Shown one piece after another: positions 1-7,626 of a stretch of 13,292 nt of DNA. The position numbers and the translations under genes are program-made. This DNA is from Chloroflexota bacterium (GTDB taxonomy: Bacteria > Chloroflexota > Dehalococcoidia > DSTF01 > RBG-16-68-14), in the NCBI GenBank assembly GCA_022563135.1, contig JADFNZ010000033.1, forward strand, positions 1-13,292, given 5' to 3'. Below the pieces are notes generated by a model. That model worked only from the letters and a program-made list of their open reading frames with translations. It searched no databases and was not told the DNA's origin. The stretch's first letter is position 1. Each line of letters starts with the position of its first letter.

Positions 1-262
1 GCACACGACCGTCGTGGCGGTGACGCCCTCCACGGACGAAGGCTGGGTCGTGAGCCTACAAGCGCTGGCCGGGCGCGGCGTCAAGCTGGCGGCGGTGCTG
101 CTAGAGCCGCGCACGTTCGGCGGTGAGGGCGATGAGGCGTTGCTGGTCTACAGCGCGCTCGCCGCGGCCGATATCTACACCTACCTGGTGAAGCGCAGCG
201 ACGACCTGCTGACGGTGCTCAGCCCGGATGCTGAGACGGTCGTCGCTGGAGGCGGCGCATGA
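1..262 (+). CDS. DUF58 domain protein, C-terminal end (partial, 5' end outside window)
   Basis: The frame is open from base 2 to the TGA at 260-262, giving about 86 residues that begin HTTVVAVTPSTDEGW. No start is needed inside the window, so the gene begins to the left. The fragment alternates short hydrophobic strands with a 'G-V-K-L-A-A-V-L-L-E' segment and a C-terminal 'Y-L-V-K-R-S-D-D-L' stretch. This resembles the last alpha/beta elements of the VWA-like fold in DUF58 proteins encoded next to transglutaminase genes. The stop overlaps the next start as ATGA, indicating translational coupling. In known clusters of this kind (moxR-DUF58-transglutaminase) the DUF58 protein is thought to bind metal through a MIDAS and work with a MoxR ATPase; the MIDAS part is outside the window. 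The DUF58 call depends mainly on the neighbouring gene. Confidence 0.6.
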   Translation, partial: HTTVVAVTPSTDEGWVVSLQALAGRGVKLAAVLLEPRTFGGEGDEALLVYSALAAADIYTYLVKRSDDLLTVLSPDAETVVAGGGA

Positions 263-2553
263 GGCAGGCGAGCTGGAACGAGATGTTCGCGCCTCGCGAG
301 GAGCCGGAAGCGTTCGCGGGGGAGGTGCCGGAGGAGCCACGCGGCTGGCGACGGCTGCTCTGGTGGGAGGACCTCGTCACCTTCGCGCTGCTGGGCATCG
401 TCTTCCTTAGTGTCGTCGGCTCCATCAACAGCGCGGGCTGGGTAGATGACATGCCGTCGCTCTACCCCATCGCGTTCCTGGGGCTGCTCATGGGCACGCT
501 GCTCGCGCGGCTGCGCTGGCCGGAGGGGCTCGTGCACCTACTGGCGCTGCCGGCAGGCGCGGCGGCCGTGTTCGTCCAGATCCTGGCCGTCGTTCCCGGC
601 GGCAGTCCGCTCAGCCGCTACCAAGAGCTGGCCGAGCGCATGGACGCCTGGTTCGGCATCGCGTTCGGCGGCGGCATCAGCAACGACGACCTGCCGTTCA
701 TCGTGCTGCTGGTGGCGTTGAGCTGGCTCGCGGCCTATCTCTCCGCGTGGGCGGTCTTCCGCTGGCAGAATGCCTGGCTGGCGCTGATCCCGGGTGGCTG
801 GGCGATCCTGATGAACATCAGCTACCTGCCGGGCCAGTTCAGCTACTCGTTCGTCTTTTATCTCTTCGCGGCGGTGCTCCTCGTGGCCCGACTCAACGTG
901 CTGGGCCGGGCGGCGGCCTGGCGCCGACAGTCGACGCCCTACCCTTCGTACCTCAGCCTCTCCGTCCTGCACGCGACCTTCTGGGCCGTGCTGCTCCTGC
1001 TCGGACTGGCCTGGCTCCTGCCGCAGGCGAACCAGGCGGGCGCGTTGGAGGGCGTCTGGAACAAGGCGACGGCGCCGTTGACCGAGCCGTTCGAGGGACT
1101 CGGCCGGCTCTTCGCCGGCGTGAACAGCCCGCAGGTCGTGCGGATCCACAACTTCGGTGATTCGCTGCCGTTCCAGGGCAGCGTGTCGTTGCCGGACACG
1201 CTCGTGCTCGACGTGGCGACGGAGGAGCTCGATCAGCCGCGCTACCTGCGCGAGCGGGTGTTTGACATCTATACGCCCACGGGCTGGCGGTCACGCGCGC
1301 AGCAGGAGTTGCCGCTGGAGGCGTTCGTGATCACGACGGTCGATCAGTTCGTGGAGCGGCGCGGCACGATCACCGTCGAGATCGTGGTGAGGGGCCGCGC
1401 GGCAGAGAACGCCCTTACCATTGGGCAGCCGCGGCGAATCGACCGGGACGGGACGCTTCGCTGGTCGCGCGTGCGGTCGGACGTGCTCTCGCTCGAGATC
1501 GAGGGTGGCCTGGAGCCGGGCTCGTTCTACGAGGCGGTCGGCAGTATCTCCGTCGCGTCCGAAGAGGAGTTGCGCGCTGCCGGGTCGGACTATCCGGCCT
1601 GGGTTGAGCTTAACTATCTGCAACTGCCCGGCGACTTTCCGGCGCGAGTGCGCGAGCTGGCGAGCGAGCTGACGCGCTCGCGGCCGACGCCCTACGACCA
1701 GGCGACGGCCATCGAGGACTACCTGCGGACGATCCCCTACGATCTGGACGTGCCGAGCGCCCCGTTTGACCGCGACGCCGTGGAGTTCTTCCTCTTCCAG
1801 GCCGAGCGCGGCTACTTCGACTACCACGCCTCCGCGATGGTGGTGATGCTCCGCTCGGTGGGCGTGCCGTCACGGCTAGCGGTCGGCTACGTGCTGCAGG
1901 AGGACGATCTCAGGGACGGCCGCTACCGGGTGACAGAGCAGAGCGCCTACGCCTGGCCCGAGGTCTTCTTCCCGGGCCTGGGCTGGGTGGAGTTCAACCC
2001 CACGCCGGGCCTGCCGTTGATCGTCCGGCCGGGCACGGTCGAGCCCATAGACGCCGCTTCCGGCGATGGCAGCACGCCCGCGGGCGGGTCGGATCAAGAG
2101 CTCAATTTCGAGGATCTGGCCGGTCTCTCTGGTGAAGAGGGCAGCGATTTTGCCCTGCCGGCGCAGAATGCGTCGAGCGATCGCAACCGCTGGCTGGTGA
2201 TCGCCCTGGTCGCGGCGCTCGCCGCCCTGATCGCCGTGACGGCCGGCGGCGCGCGGTTCGCCTGGGCGCAAGGCCTGGGCGGCCTGACGACGCCGGAGCG
2301 GCTCTGGGGCCAGACCGTGCGGCTCGCCTCCTGGGCCCGGCTCCGGCCCCGCCCGGAGCAGACGCCGCGGGAGTACGCCCGCTCGCTCCGCGATGAGGCG
2401 CCGGAGATCGGCGACGTCGACCAGTTGGCCGACGCCTACGTGCGCCATCGCTACGGCCGTAAGCCGACCGACGGCGACGAGCGGCGACGCCTTGAGGAGA
2501 CCTGGCGAGCCGTCCGTGGGCGGCTGCTGCGGCGGCTCTTCCGCCTGCGCTAG
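259..2553 (+). CDS. TgpA-like membrane protein with transglutaminase-fold domain (probably non-catalytic) and DUF4129 tail
   Basis: This 764-aa protein has about seven hydrophobic segments between residues 37 and 254, an extracytoplasmic region from about 260 to 640, a transmembrane segment near 644-663, and a cytoplasmic DUF4129-like tail (QTPREYARSL at 701-710). This is the TgpA/DUF3488 plan. The transglutaminase core is recognisable at 505-583: a FLFQAERGY segment, 'ASAMVVMLRSVGVPSRLAVGY', AYAWPEVFFPGLGWVEFNPTP. The position that is Cys in active members (RGYC-type motif) is Phe520, the His of the 'DAHAW' motif is Tyr564, and the Asp of 'FDPT' is Asn580. The spacings of 44 and 16 residues are those expected for the Cys-His-Asp triad. 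I infer a structural or binding role rather than peptidase or transferase activity. The ATG is chosen from the ATGA overlap with the upstream DUF58 gene. Confidence 0.88.
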   Translation: MRQASWNEMFAPREEPEAFAGEVPEEPRGWRRLLWWEDLVTFALLGIVFLSVVGSINSAGWVDDMPSLYPIAFLGLLMGTLLARLRWPEGLVHLLALPAGAAAVFVQILAVVPGGSPLSRYQELAERMDAWFGIAFGGGISNDDLPFIVLLVALSWLAAYLSAWAVFRWQNAWLALIPGGWAILMNISYLPGQFSYSFVFYLFAAVLLVARLNVLGRAAAWRRQSTPYPSYLSLSVLHATFWAVLLLLGLAWLLPQANQAGALEGVWNKATAPLTEPFEGLGRLFAGVNSPQVVRIHNFGDSLPFQGSVSLPDTLVLDVATEELDQPRYLRERVFDIYTPTGWRSRAQQELPLEAFVITTVDQFVERRGTITVEIVVRGRAAENALTIGQPRRIDRDGTLRWSRVRSDVLSLEIEGGLEPGSFYEAVGSISVASEEELRAAGSDYPAWVELNYLQLPGDFPARVRELASELTRSRPTPYDQATAIEDYLRTIPYDLDVPSAPFDRDAVEFFLFQAERGYFDYHASAMVVMLRSVGVPSRLAVGYVLQEDDLRDGRYRVTEQSAYAWPEVFFPGLGWVEFNPTPGLPLIVRPGTVEPIDAASGDGSTPAGGSDQELNFEDLAGLSGEEGSDFALPAQNASSDRNRWLVIALVAALAALIAVTAGGARFAWAQGLGGLTTPERLWGQTVRLASWARLRPRPEQTPREYARSLRDEAPEIGDVDQLADAYVRHRYGRKPTDGDERRRLEETWRAVRGRLLRRLFRLR

Positions 2554-2559
2554 CTCGCC

Positions 2560-2589
2560 TTGACCACGGTGGCACGAATGTTCTAACCT
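2560..2589 (+). promoter_or_regulatory. Candidate sigma70-type promoter of the crotonase-ogt pair
   Basis: TTGACC at 2560-2565 (5 of 6 to the -35 consensus) lies 18 bp before TAACCT at 2584-2589 (TANNNT type). It sits in the 61-bp gap after the transglutaminase gene. A transcript would start near 2596, about 20 bases before the ATG at 2615, leaving room for the GGAGGGA ribosome site at 2604-2610. No terminator hairpin is visible between the upstream stop and this element, so some read-through is possible. Confidence 0.45.
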
Positions 2590-2614
2590 ACAGCGCAAAC
2601 GCTGGAGGGACACG

Positions 2615-3445
2615 ATGGCGTACGAGGGATTCGAATGTCTGCGGGTGCAGGTCGACCGCGGCGTGGCGTTCGTCACGCTCGATCATCCGCCGATCAACCT
2701 GTTCGATCTGCCCTTGATGCGCGACATCGACCGGCTCGGTCAGGCGATCGAGCGCGACGACGCCGTGCGCGTCGCCGTGTTTCAGAGCGCGAACCCCGAC
2801 TTCTTCATCGCCCACGCGGACGTGGAGCTGATTCAGCGCCTGCCCGCGCAGCCGCCGCCTAAGTCCGATAAGCTCGGCTACTTCCACACCATGGTGGACC
2901 GCTTTCGCACGATGCCGAAGGTCACCATCGCGAAGCTGGAGGGCTGCGCGCGCGGAGGCGGCAGCGAGTTCGCGCTCTCGCTCGACATGCGCTTCGCCGC
3001 GATCGGACGGGCGATCCTGAGCCAGCCGGAGGTTGCGCTGGGCATCATCCCGGGCGGGAGCGGCACGCAACGCCTGCCGCGGCTGATGGGTCGCGCTCGC
3101 GCGCTGGAGGTCATCGTCGGCTGCGAGGACATCCCGGCGGAGCTGGCCGAGCGCTACGGCTACGTCAACCGCGCGATGCCGCCGGAGGAGCTGGGCCCGT
3201 TCGTCGATGGCCTCGCCTACCGCATCGCGTCGTTCCCGGCGGAGGCGATCGCGTTCGCGAAGGCGGCCGTGAACGCCGCGGAGCTGCCGATCGGCGAGGG
3301 CCTGCTGGAGGAAGCGCACCTCTTCAACCAGTCCGTCGCGACACCGGCCGCGCGCGCTCGCATCCAGGCGTTCCTGGACGCCGGCGGCCAGACGCGAGAG
3401 GTGGAGCTGGATCTGGGTGCGCTGCTTGAAGAGCTAGAGGGCTAG
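2615..3445 (+). CDS. Enoyl-CoA hydratase/isomerase family protein (crotonase fold)
   Basis: This 276-aa protein has the usual crotonase length. Hallmarks are the first oxyanion-hole segment [11 protein letters not shown] (63-73), the second GGG segment with Glu118 ([10 protein letters not shown]), [19 protein letters not shown] with Glu139, and the '[12 protein letters not shown]' segment near 178-189. Glu118 and Glu139 match the two catalytic glutamates of mitochondrial enoyl-CoA hydratase (Glu144 and Glu164), with one extra residue between them. Hydration of 2-enoyl-CoA is therefore plausible, but the true acyl-CoA substrate is unknown. The residue before the oxyanion-hole Ala is His67 where most members have Gly, suggesting a side branch of the family. 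The ATG is preceded by GGAGGGA at 2604-2610. The gene precedes the alkyltransferase by 17 bp and probably shares its transcript. Confidence 0.87.
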   Translation: MAYEGFECLRVQVDRGVAFVTLDHPPINLFDLPLMRDIDRLGQAIERDDAVRVAVFQSANPDFFIAHADVELIQRLPAQPPPKSDKLGYFHTMVDRFRTMPKVTIAKLEGCARGGGSEFALSLDMRFAAIGRAILSQPEVALGIIPGGSGTQRLPRLMGRARALEVIVGCEDIPAELAERYGYVNRAMPPEELGPFVDGLAYRIASFPAEAIAFAKAAVNAAELPIGEGLLEEAHLFNQSVATPAARARIQAFLDAGGQTREVELDLGALLEELEG

Positions 3446-3462
3446 ACGCGAGGAGACGCACG

Positions 3463-3951
3463 ATGAAGTACGCGGTAACGAAGACAGGAGTAGCCTGGGT
3501 TGGCCTGGCGATCGAGGACGGAGCGATCTGCGGCAGCACGCTGGCGCCCACGCGCGAAGAGGTGTTGTCGTGGTTGGCGCAGGCTGGCGCTGACGAACGT
3601 GCCTCTCGCGACGAGGCCGCGCCGTTCGTGTCGCTCGCGAGGCGCGCCGCCGCGGGCGAGGAGGTGGACGTGCACGGCGCCGTTCGCCTCGTAGGCGGTA
3701 CCGCGTTCCAGCGCGCCGTTTGGGAGGGTATGCTCACCATCCCCCACGGCCACACGATCTCCTACGGAGAGCTGGCGCGCCGGGCGGGCCGGCCACAGGC
3801 GGTTCGCGCGGTGGGCCAGGCTGTGGGCGCGAACCCAATCCCGCTCCTCATCCCCTGCCACCGCGTGACGGCGACCAACGGCCTGGGCGGCTTCGGCGGG
3901 GGGCTGGCGTTGAAGCGCGCGCTTCTGAAGCAAGAAGGCGTGGTTATCTAG
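3463..3951 (+). CDS. ogt: Methylated-DNA--protein-cysteine S-methyltransferase (O6-alkylguanine-DNA alkyltransferase)
   Basis: This 162-aa suicide repair protein would move an alkyl group from O6-alkylguanine in DNA to its own cysteine. The active-site motif IPCHRV carries Cys132. Other conserved positions are Tyr101 in ISYGELA, Arg115 in the '[13 protein letters not shown]' helix (arginine finger), Asn124, and Glu159 after [14 protein letters not shown]. These correspond to human MGMT Tyr114, Arg128, Asn137 and Glu172. The N-terminal 80 residues are the short, poorly conserved domain typical of Ogt. There is no AdaA-type regulatory domain. GAGGAGA at 3450-3456 precedes the ATG. The gene ends 12 bp from the stop of the convergent BatB-BatC gene. 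Confidence 0.95.
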   Translation: MKYAVTKTGVAWVGLAIEDGAICGSTLAPTREEVLSWLAQAGADERASRDEAAPFVSLARRAAAGEEVDVHGAVRLVGGTAFQRAVWEGMLTIPHGHTISYGELARRAGRPQAVRAVGQAVGANPIPLLIPCHRVTATNGLGGFGGGLALKRALLKQEGVVI

Positions 3952-3963
3952 GCCGCGCTCATC

Positions 3964-5712
3964 TTAATAGTCCGGCCGGTCAGGCGAGCCGGACGCTCGC
4001 GAGCCACCCGCGACCGGTCGCTGGCGGCCGAGCTCCGCCACGAGATCGAGCGCGCGCAGCGCCTCCTCCACCGTGAACTCCTCCTCGATGCCGGCGAGGG
4101 CTTCCTCCAGGCTGCGCAGGGTAGCCTCTGTAAGCGATCCGTCCCCCGATCCCTCGCCATCGCTGACGCCGGACTGGCCTTCGCCGGAGGGGGTCTCGGT
4201 GTCCGCAGGGCTGGAGCCGCCGGCATCTGCCTCGTCCGCGGTGCCGAGGATGTTCGCGTCCTGGATGAGCCGTAGCACAAGCTCCAGGTTGTGCTTGGCG
4301 TCTTCGTGGTCTGGATCGAGGAGGAGCGCGTCGCGATAGGAGGCGAGCGCGTCGAAGTTGCGCCCCAGCCGGACGTAGTGGTTGCCGAGCGTGTAGTGGA
4401 TGCGGGCGGCCAGCCGGGAGTCGTCGACCGGGAGCGCCCGCGCCGTCTCCTCCGCCGCCTCGTCGAACCGTTCGAGCTGGTGGAGGGCGAGGCCCGCGTT
4501 CACGTGCGGCTCCGTCCGGTCCGGCGCCACGGATCCCGCACGCCGGTACGCCTCCAGTGCGTCGTCGTATGAGGCTTCGCCGTAGGAACGGTTTCCGTCC
4601 GCGATGAGGCTGTTCGCGGTGGAGCCACAGGCGGCGGCGAGGAGAGCAACGACGGCGATCCAGATGCCGAGCTGCGCCGCGTGCGGTGCGCCCCCGCGCG
4701 GAAGACGGAGCCTGGGGAGGGAGAGCCGCCGTTCCGGCCCGAGCGCCTCCACGGCCAGCGCGACGAGCGCCGCCAGCACCAGCCACTGGAAGCGTTCGAC
4801 CGGCAGCCGCTGCCGCTCCGCGACGAAGGACGTGCGGTCGAGCCGGTCGATCGTCTCGCCGAGGCTTGCCAGCTCCGCGCCTGGCACGTAGTCCCCGCCG
4901 GGAGTGGCAGCGGCTATTCGGCGCAGCAGCCCTTCGTCCAAGGCGGTCACGACGGTAGCCGGGCTGTCCGGTTCCTCCTCCGCGCCCCCGGCGCCCGCCG
5001 GTGCCGTGGCCGGTATGCGCGCGCCGGCCTCGGTGCCGGCGCCGGCGACGAAGAGCCGGACGCCACGCTGGGCGGCCTCTCGCGCGGCGGCGAGAGCTTC
5101 GCCTTCGTGGTCCTCGCCGTCGCTGACGAGCACGATCACCCGGCTCTCCGCCTCGCTGTCAGCGAGCGCCGCCGTCGCGGTGCGGATCGCTGCGCCCAGG
5201 TCCGACCCCGGCGCGAGCAGCGAGCCGTCCTGCTCGGCGCTCTGGAGGAGCGTCTCGAGCGCGGTGAGATCGGTCGTCAGGGGCGAGCGCAGGAGCGCGC
5301 TGCGCGCAAAGATCACCAGCCCGACGCGGTGGCCCTGCAGCCGGTCGAGCAGCGTGCTCGTCGCTCGCCGGGCCGCCTCCAGCCGGTTCGGCTCGACATC
5401 CTCGGCGAGCATGCTGCGAGAGACGTCGAGCGCGATCACGATGTCCGCGCCGGCCTGCTCCACGAGCAGCTCATCGTGGCCGATCTGCGGCCGGGCCAGG
5501 GCGACGGGCAGCGCGGCGACGGCGACCAGGACGAGCAGCGTCTTCAAGCCGCGCAGCCGGGGGCTTACGTCGCCGCTCCGCCGGCCGCTCGGCAGGCCCG
5601 GCGCGAACCGTTCGCTCGCCCCGCGTCGCCAGGCCGCGAGCCAGACGTACGCCGCGACAGCGAGCGGCGTCAGCGCGAGGAGCCAGAGATAGCCGGGCGA
5701 TGCGAAACTCAT
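3964..5712 (-). CDS. BatB-BatC fusion: VWA-domain membrane protein with C-terminal TPR repeats
   Basis: This 582-aa protein joins two units usually encoded separately. Residues 1-75 are an aerotolerance-type N-terminus with two hydrophobic segments (8-27 and 57-73). A VWA domain follows with a complete MIDAS: Asp96, Ser98 and Ser100 of DVSRSM, Thr147 in PLTTD, Asp198 in SDGED. A transmembrane segment lies at 308-324. A second hydrophobic segment at 349-361 ends in LLAAACGS, which looks like a lipobox with Cys362. Residues 366-475 hold about three TPR units (SYDDALEAYRRAG; RFDEAAEETARAL; NFDALASYRDALLLDP), followed by an acidic Ser/Gly linker (490-527) and a helical end. There is no methionine after Met101, so a separate BatC start is unlikely. 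The ATG overlaps the batA stop as ATGA. In Bat systems these proteins assemble at the membrane with MoxR; their molecular job is unsettled. Confidence 0.9.
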   Translation of the reverse strand: MSFASPGYLWLLALTPLAVAAYVWLAAWRRGASERFAPGLPSGRRSGDVSPRLRGLKTLLVLVAVAALPVALARPQIGHDELLVEQAGADIVIALDVSRSMLAEDVEPNRLEAARRATSTLLDRLQGHRVGLVIFARSALLRSPLTTDLTALETLLQSAEQDGSLLAPGSDLGAAIRTATAALADSEAESRVIVLVSDGEDHEGEALAAAREAAQRGVRLFVAGAGTEAGARIPATAPAGAGGAEEEPDSPATVVTALDEGLLRRIAAATPGGDYVPGAELASLGETIDRLDRTSFVAERQRLPVERFQWLVLAALVALAVEALGPERRLSLPRLRLPRGGAPHAAQLGIWIAVVALLAAACGSTANSLIADGNRSYGEASYDDALEAYRRAGSVAPDRTEPHVNAGLALHQLERFDEAAEETARALPVDDSRLAARIHYTLGNHYVRLGRNFDALASYRDALLLDPDHEDAKHNLELVLRLIQDANILGTADEADAGGSSPADTETPSGEGQSGVSDGEGSGDGSLTEATLRSLEEALAGIEEEFTVEEALRALDLVAELGRQRPVAGGSRASGSPDRPDY

Positions 5713-6668
5713 GGCATCCGCCGCAGGATGGACGTGCGGAGCAGGAGCTCGGCCGCCAGCAGCGCAAGTCCAGCCGCCAGCAGGTAGGGCGCCAGCTCGT
5801 CGAGCGCGGCGAAGCGCTCCGCTCCTAAGCGGGAGCGCTCGAGCGAGTCGATCGTCTCGTAGACCTGCACGAGCGCGTCCGGGTCGGTCGCGGCGAAGAA
5901 GCGGCCGCCGGTCAGCTCCGCCATCTCTCGTAGCGCCGCTTCGTTCACCTCCGGCCGGCCAAACGGCGAGGAGAGCCCGCTTGGGGTCATGATGCCGATC
6001 GTGTAGAGCCGGATGCCCAGCGCCTCGGCCAGGCGCGCGGAGGTCAGCGGGCTCACCTCAGGCTGGTTGTCCTCGCCGTCCGTGAGGAGGATGATCACGC
6101 GGCTGCGCGCGGTCGACGTGCGGAGCAAGTTGAGCGAGTCAGCCACGGCCAGACCGATCGCCGTGCCGTCCTCCAGCTCCACACCGCCGGCCTGGTCTAC
6201 GAGCTGCTGGAAGGAGCGGTAGTCCAGCGTGAGCGGGCTGATGACGAAGCTGCGCGAGCGAAACGCCACCAGCCCCAACCGGTCGTTCTCCCGATTCGCC
6301 ACGAAGTCGCGCAGCACGCCCTGCGCGACGACCAGCCGCGCGTCTCCTCTCGGCGGGGCGGAGCGCATGCTGCTCGAGGTGTCCAGCGCTAGAACGATAT
6401 CGATCCCCTTCTGCGGCACCAGCGCCTCCGCCTCTCCGCTCTGCGGCCGCGCCAGGGCCACGATGAGGAGCGCCAGCGCCAGGGTGCGCAGCGCGGCGGG
6501 CGTCCAGCGCAGCCGGACGCGCCACGTGTGGGCGATGGCGTGCGCGCTGGCGAGGCTGCTCAGCCGGAGGGCAGGCCGCGCGCCGGCGCGGCGCACCTCC
6601 CAGAGCACGAGCGCGGGGAGGGCCAGCAGCAGGACCAGCGCGAGCGGCGACGCGAACTGTAGGCTCAC
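5709..6668 (-). CDS. batA: BatA-like VWA domain membrane protein
   Basis: This 319-aa protein starts at GTG 6668, where GTGA overlaps the stop of the BatD-like gene. The open frame reaches back to 7151, but that extension lies inside the BatD-like gene and is shadow sequence. The N-terminus SLQFASPLALVLLLALPALV is a BatA-type membrane segment, with a second at 57-74. The VWA MIDAS is intact: Asp96, Ser98, Ser100 of DTSSSM, Thr147 in SPLTLDY, Asp197 in LTDGED. A C-terminal transmembrane segment lies at 293-312. Known BatA proteins are inner-membrane anchored with the VWA domain outside the cytoplasm. The segment after the MIDAS loop (RSAPPRGDARL) departs from the usual 'M-A-x-D-x-x-PNRL' wording that BatB keeps here. 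The stop overlaps the BatB-BatC start by 4 bases. Confidence 0.88.
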   Translation of the reverse strand: MSLQFASPLALVLLLALPALVLWEVRRAGARPALRLSSLASAHAIAHTWRVRLRWTPAALRTLALALLIVALARPQSGEAEALVPQKGIDIVLALDTSSSMRSAPPRGDARLVVAQGVLRDFVANRENDRLGLVAFRSRSFVISPLTLDYRSFQQLVDQAGGVELEDGTAIGLAVADSLNLLRTSTARSRVIILLTDGEDNQPEVSPLTSARLAEALGIRLYTIGIMTPSGLSSPFGRPEVNEAALREMAELTGGRFFAATDPDALVQVYETIDSLERSRLGAERFAALDELAPYLLAAGLALLAAELLLRTSILRRMP

Positions 6669-7624
6669 GGGAGATCGGCTCCCGCGGCCGCCGGCTCCGG
6701 CTCGGTGGTGAGCTGCACCACCTGGTACGCGGAGGAGAGATCGGCCTCCGCCCGTTCGCGCGCCGGCTGATACTGCGCGAACTGCACGGCCTCCGACTGG
6801 CGCAGCAGGTTCGCCGCCAGCCGCGCCGGCCAGCGGTCGATCTGCGGCTCCCGCAGCCGCGCCTCCAGCTCCTGCGACGTCATCGCCGTCGCGGGGATGG
6901 CGAAGCGGGCGGAGAGGTAGCGGCGGACGCACGCGCCGATCCGGCGGTAGTACTCCTTTTCGTCGCCGCGGTCGAGCAGAGCGGCGTCCGCGATTGCGTC
7001 CAGCTCCTGTCGGGCCGCTTCCTCCGGGCGCGCTGGCGGCGGCGGCGCGCTCACGGGCGTGGGCGTCTCCCGTACGGGGAGGCGGATGAACACCATAGTG
7101 ACGACCGTGAGGGCGGTGAAACCGGCCATCAGTAGGGCCGCCCAGATCCACCTCGGCGCACCGGTGGAGGCTGCTAGCGGCTCCTGGATGCCGCGCAGTT
7201 CGATCGGGCCGTCCTCAGGGAGCACGCTCTTGATCGTGACGGCGGGCGGCTGGAGCAGGATGCTGGCGTCGTCTTCGCCGCGCACCGCCACCTCGATCGG
7301 CGGGGGCTGGAGCTCCCCCGTCTGGAAGGCCGCCAGGATGTAGACCAATCGCGTCTCTTCCCGGCCGCCTCCCGCATCGCGGGTCACCGGCGGCCGCACC
7401 GCCACGAGCTCGAGCGGGGCGAAGGCGTCCGGATCGAGCGGCGCCTCAAGCTGCGCGCCCGCCGCGTGCGAGGCGACGATCGTCAGCGTGAGCCGGTCGC
7501 CGACCGTGGCGCTGGCCGGCTCGATCGTGACCTCGAACTCGACGGGCTGCTGCGCTCCAGCGAGCTGGCCAAATCCAGCGAAGGCGAACGCGAGGATGCA
7601 GGCTGAGATCAAGAGCCGAGCCAC
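6665..7624 (-). CDS. BatD-like membrane protein (DUF4381-type C-terminal part)
   Basis: This 319-aa protein starts at GTG 7624, two bases after the DUF58 stop and five bases after a perfect AGGAGG inside the DUF58 3' end. Longer in-frame versions up to 8335 run through the DUF58 gene and have no support. Residues 1-24 are a signal peptide (hydrophobic 4-18, AGA-QQ cleavage-like site). Residues 28-133 form a beta-rich domain (VEFEVTIEPASATVGDRLTL) like the repeat of BatD. A transmembrane segment at 158-180 leads to a Pro-rich linker (186-200). The cytoplasmic tail has EYYRRIGACVRRYLSARF and TSQELEARLRE, a pattern shared by BatD and DUF4381 proteins. At 319 aa it is shorter than typical BatD, with one outer domain instead of several. 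GTGA couples its stop to batA. Confidence 0.8.
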   Translation of the reverse strand: MARLLISACILAFAFAGFGQLAGAQQPVEFEVTIEPASATVGDRLTLTIVASHAAGAQLEAPLDPDAFAPLELVAVRPPVTRDAGGGREETRLVYILAAFQTGELQPPPIEVAVRGEDDASILLQPPAVTIKSVLPEDGPIELRGIQEPLAASTGAPRWIWAALLMAGFTALTVVTMVFIRLPVRETPTPVSAPPPPARPEEAARQELDAIADAALLDRGDEKEYYRRIGACVRRYLSARFAIPATAMTSQELEARLREPQIDRWPARLAANLLRQSEAVQFAQYQPARERAEADLSSAYQVVQLTTEPEPAAAGADLP

Positions 7625-7626
7625 GG

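Noticed and set aside
1876..2676. - strand open frame of 266 codons opposite the transglutaminase-like gene
   Set aside because: Composition and lack of motifs mark it as a shadow. It also crosses the intergenic promoter region.
3952..3963. Terminator between ogt and the BatB-BatC gene
   Set aside because: Only 12 bp separate the two stops and no stem-loop with T run is present. Any terminator would have to lie inside the coding ends.
4681..5787. Long + strand open frame of 368 codons opposite the BatB-BatC gene
   Set aside because: It is rich in Arg, Glu and Gln with no domain pattern, and arises from GC-rich third positions opposite a clear VWA gene. It has no ribosome site and no conserved motif.
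5709..7151. Longer 480-codon version of BatA
   Set aside because: The extra 161 residues overlap the BatD-like gene in another frame and are low-complexity. The BatA membrane segment starts exactly at GTG 6668.
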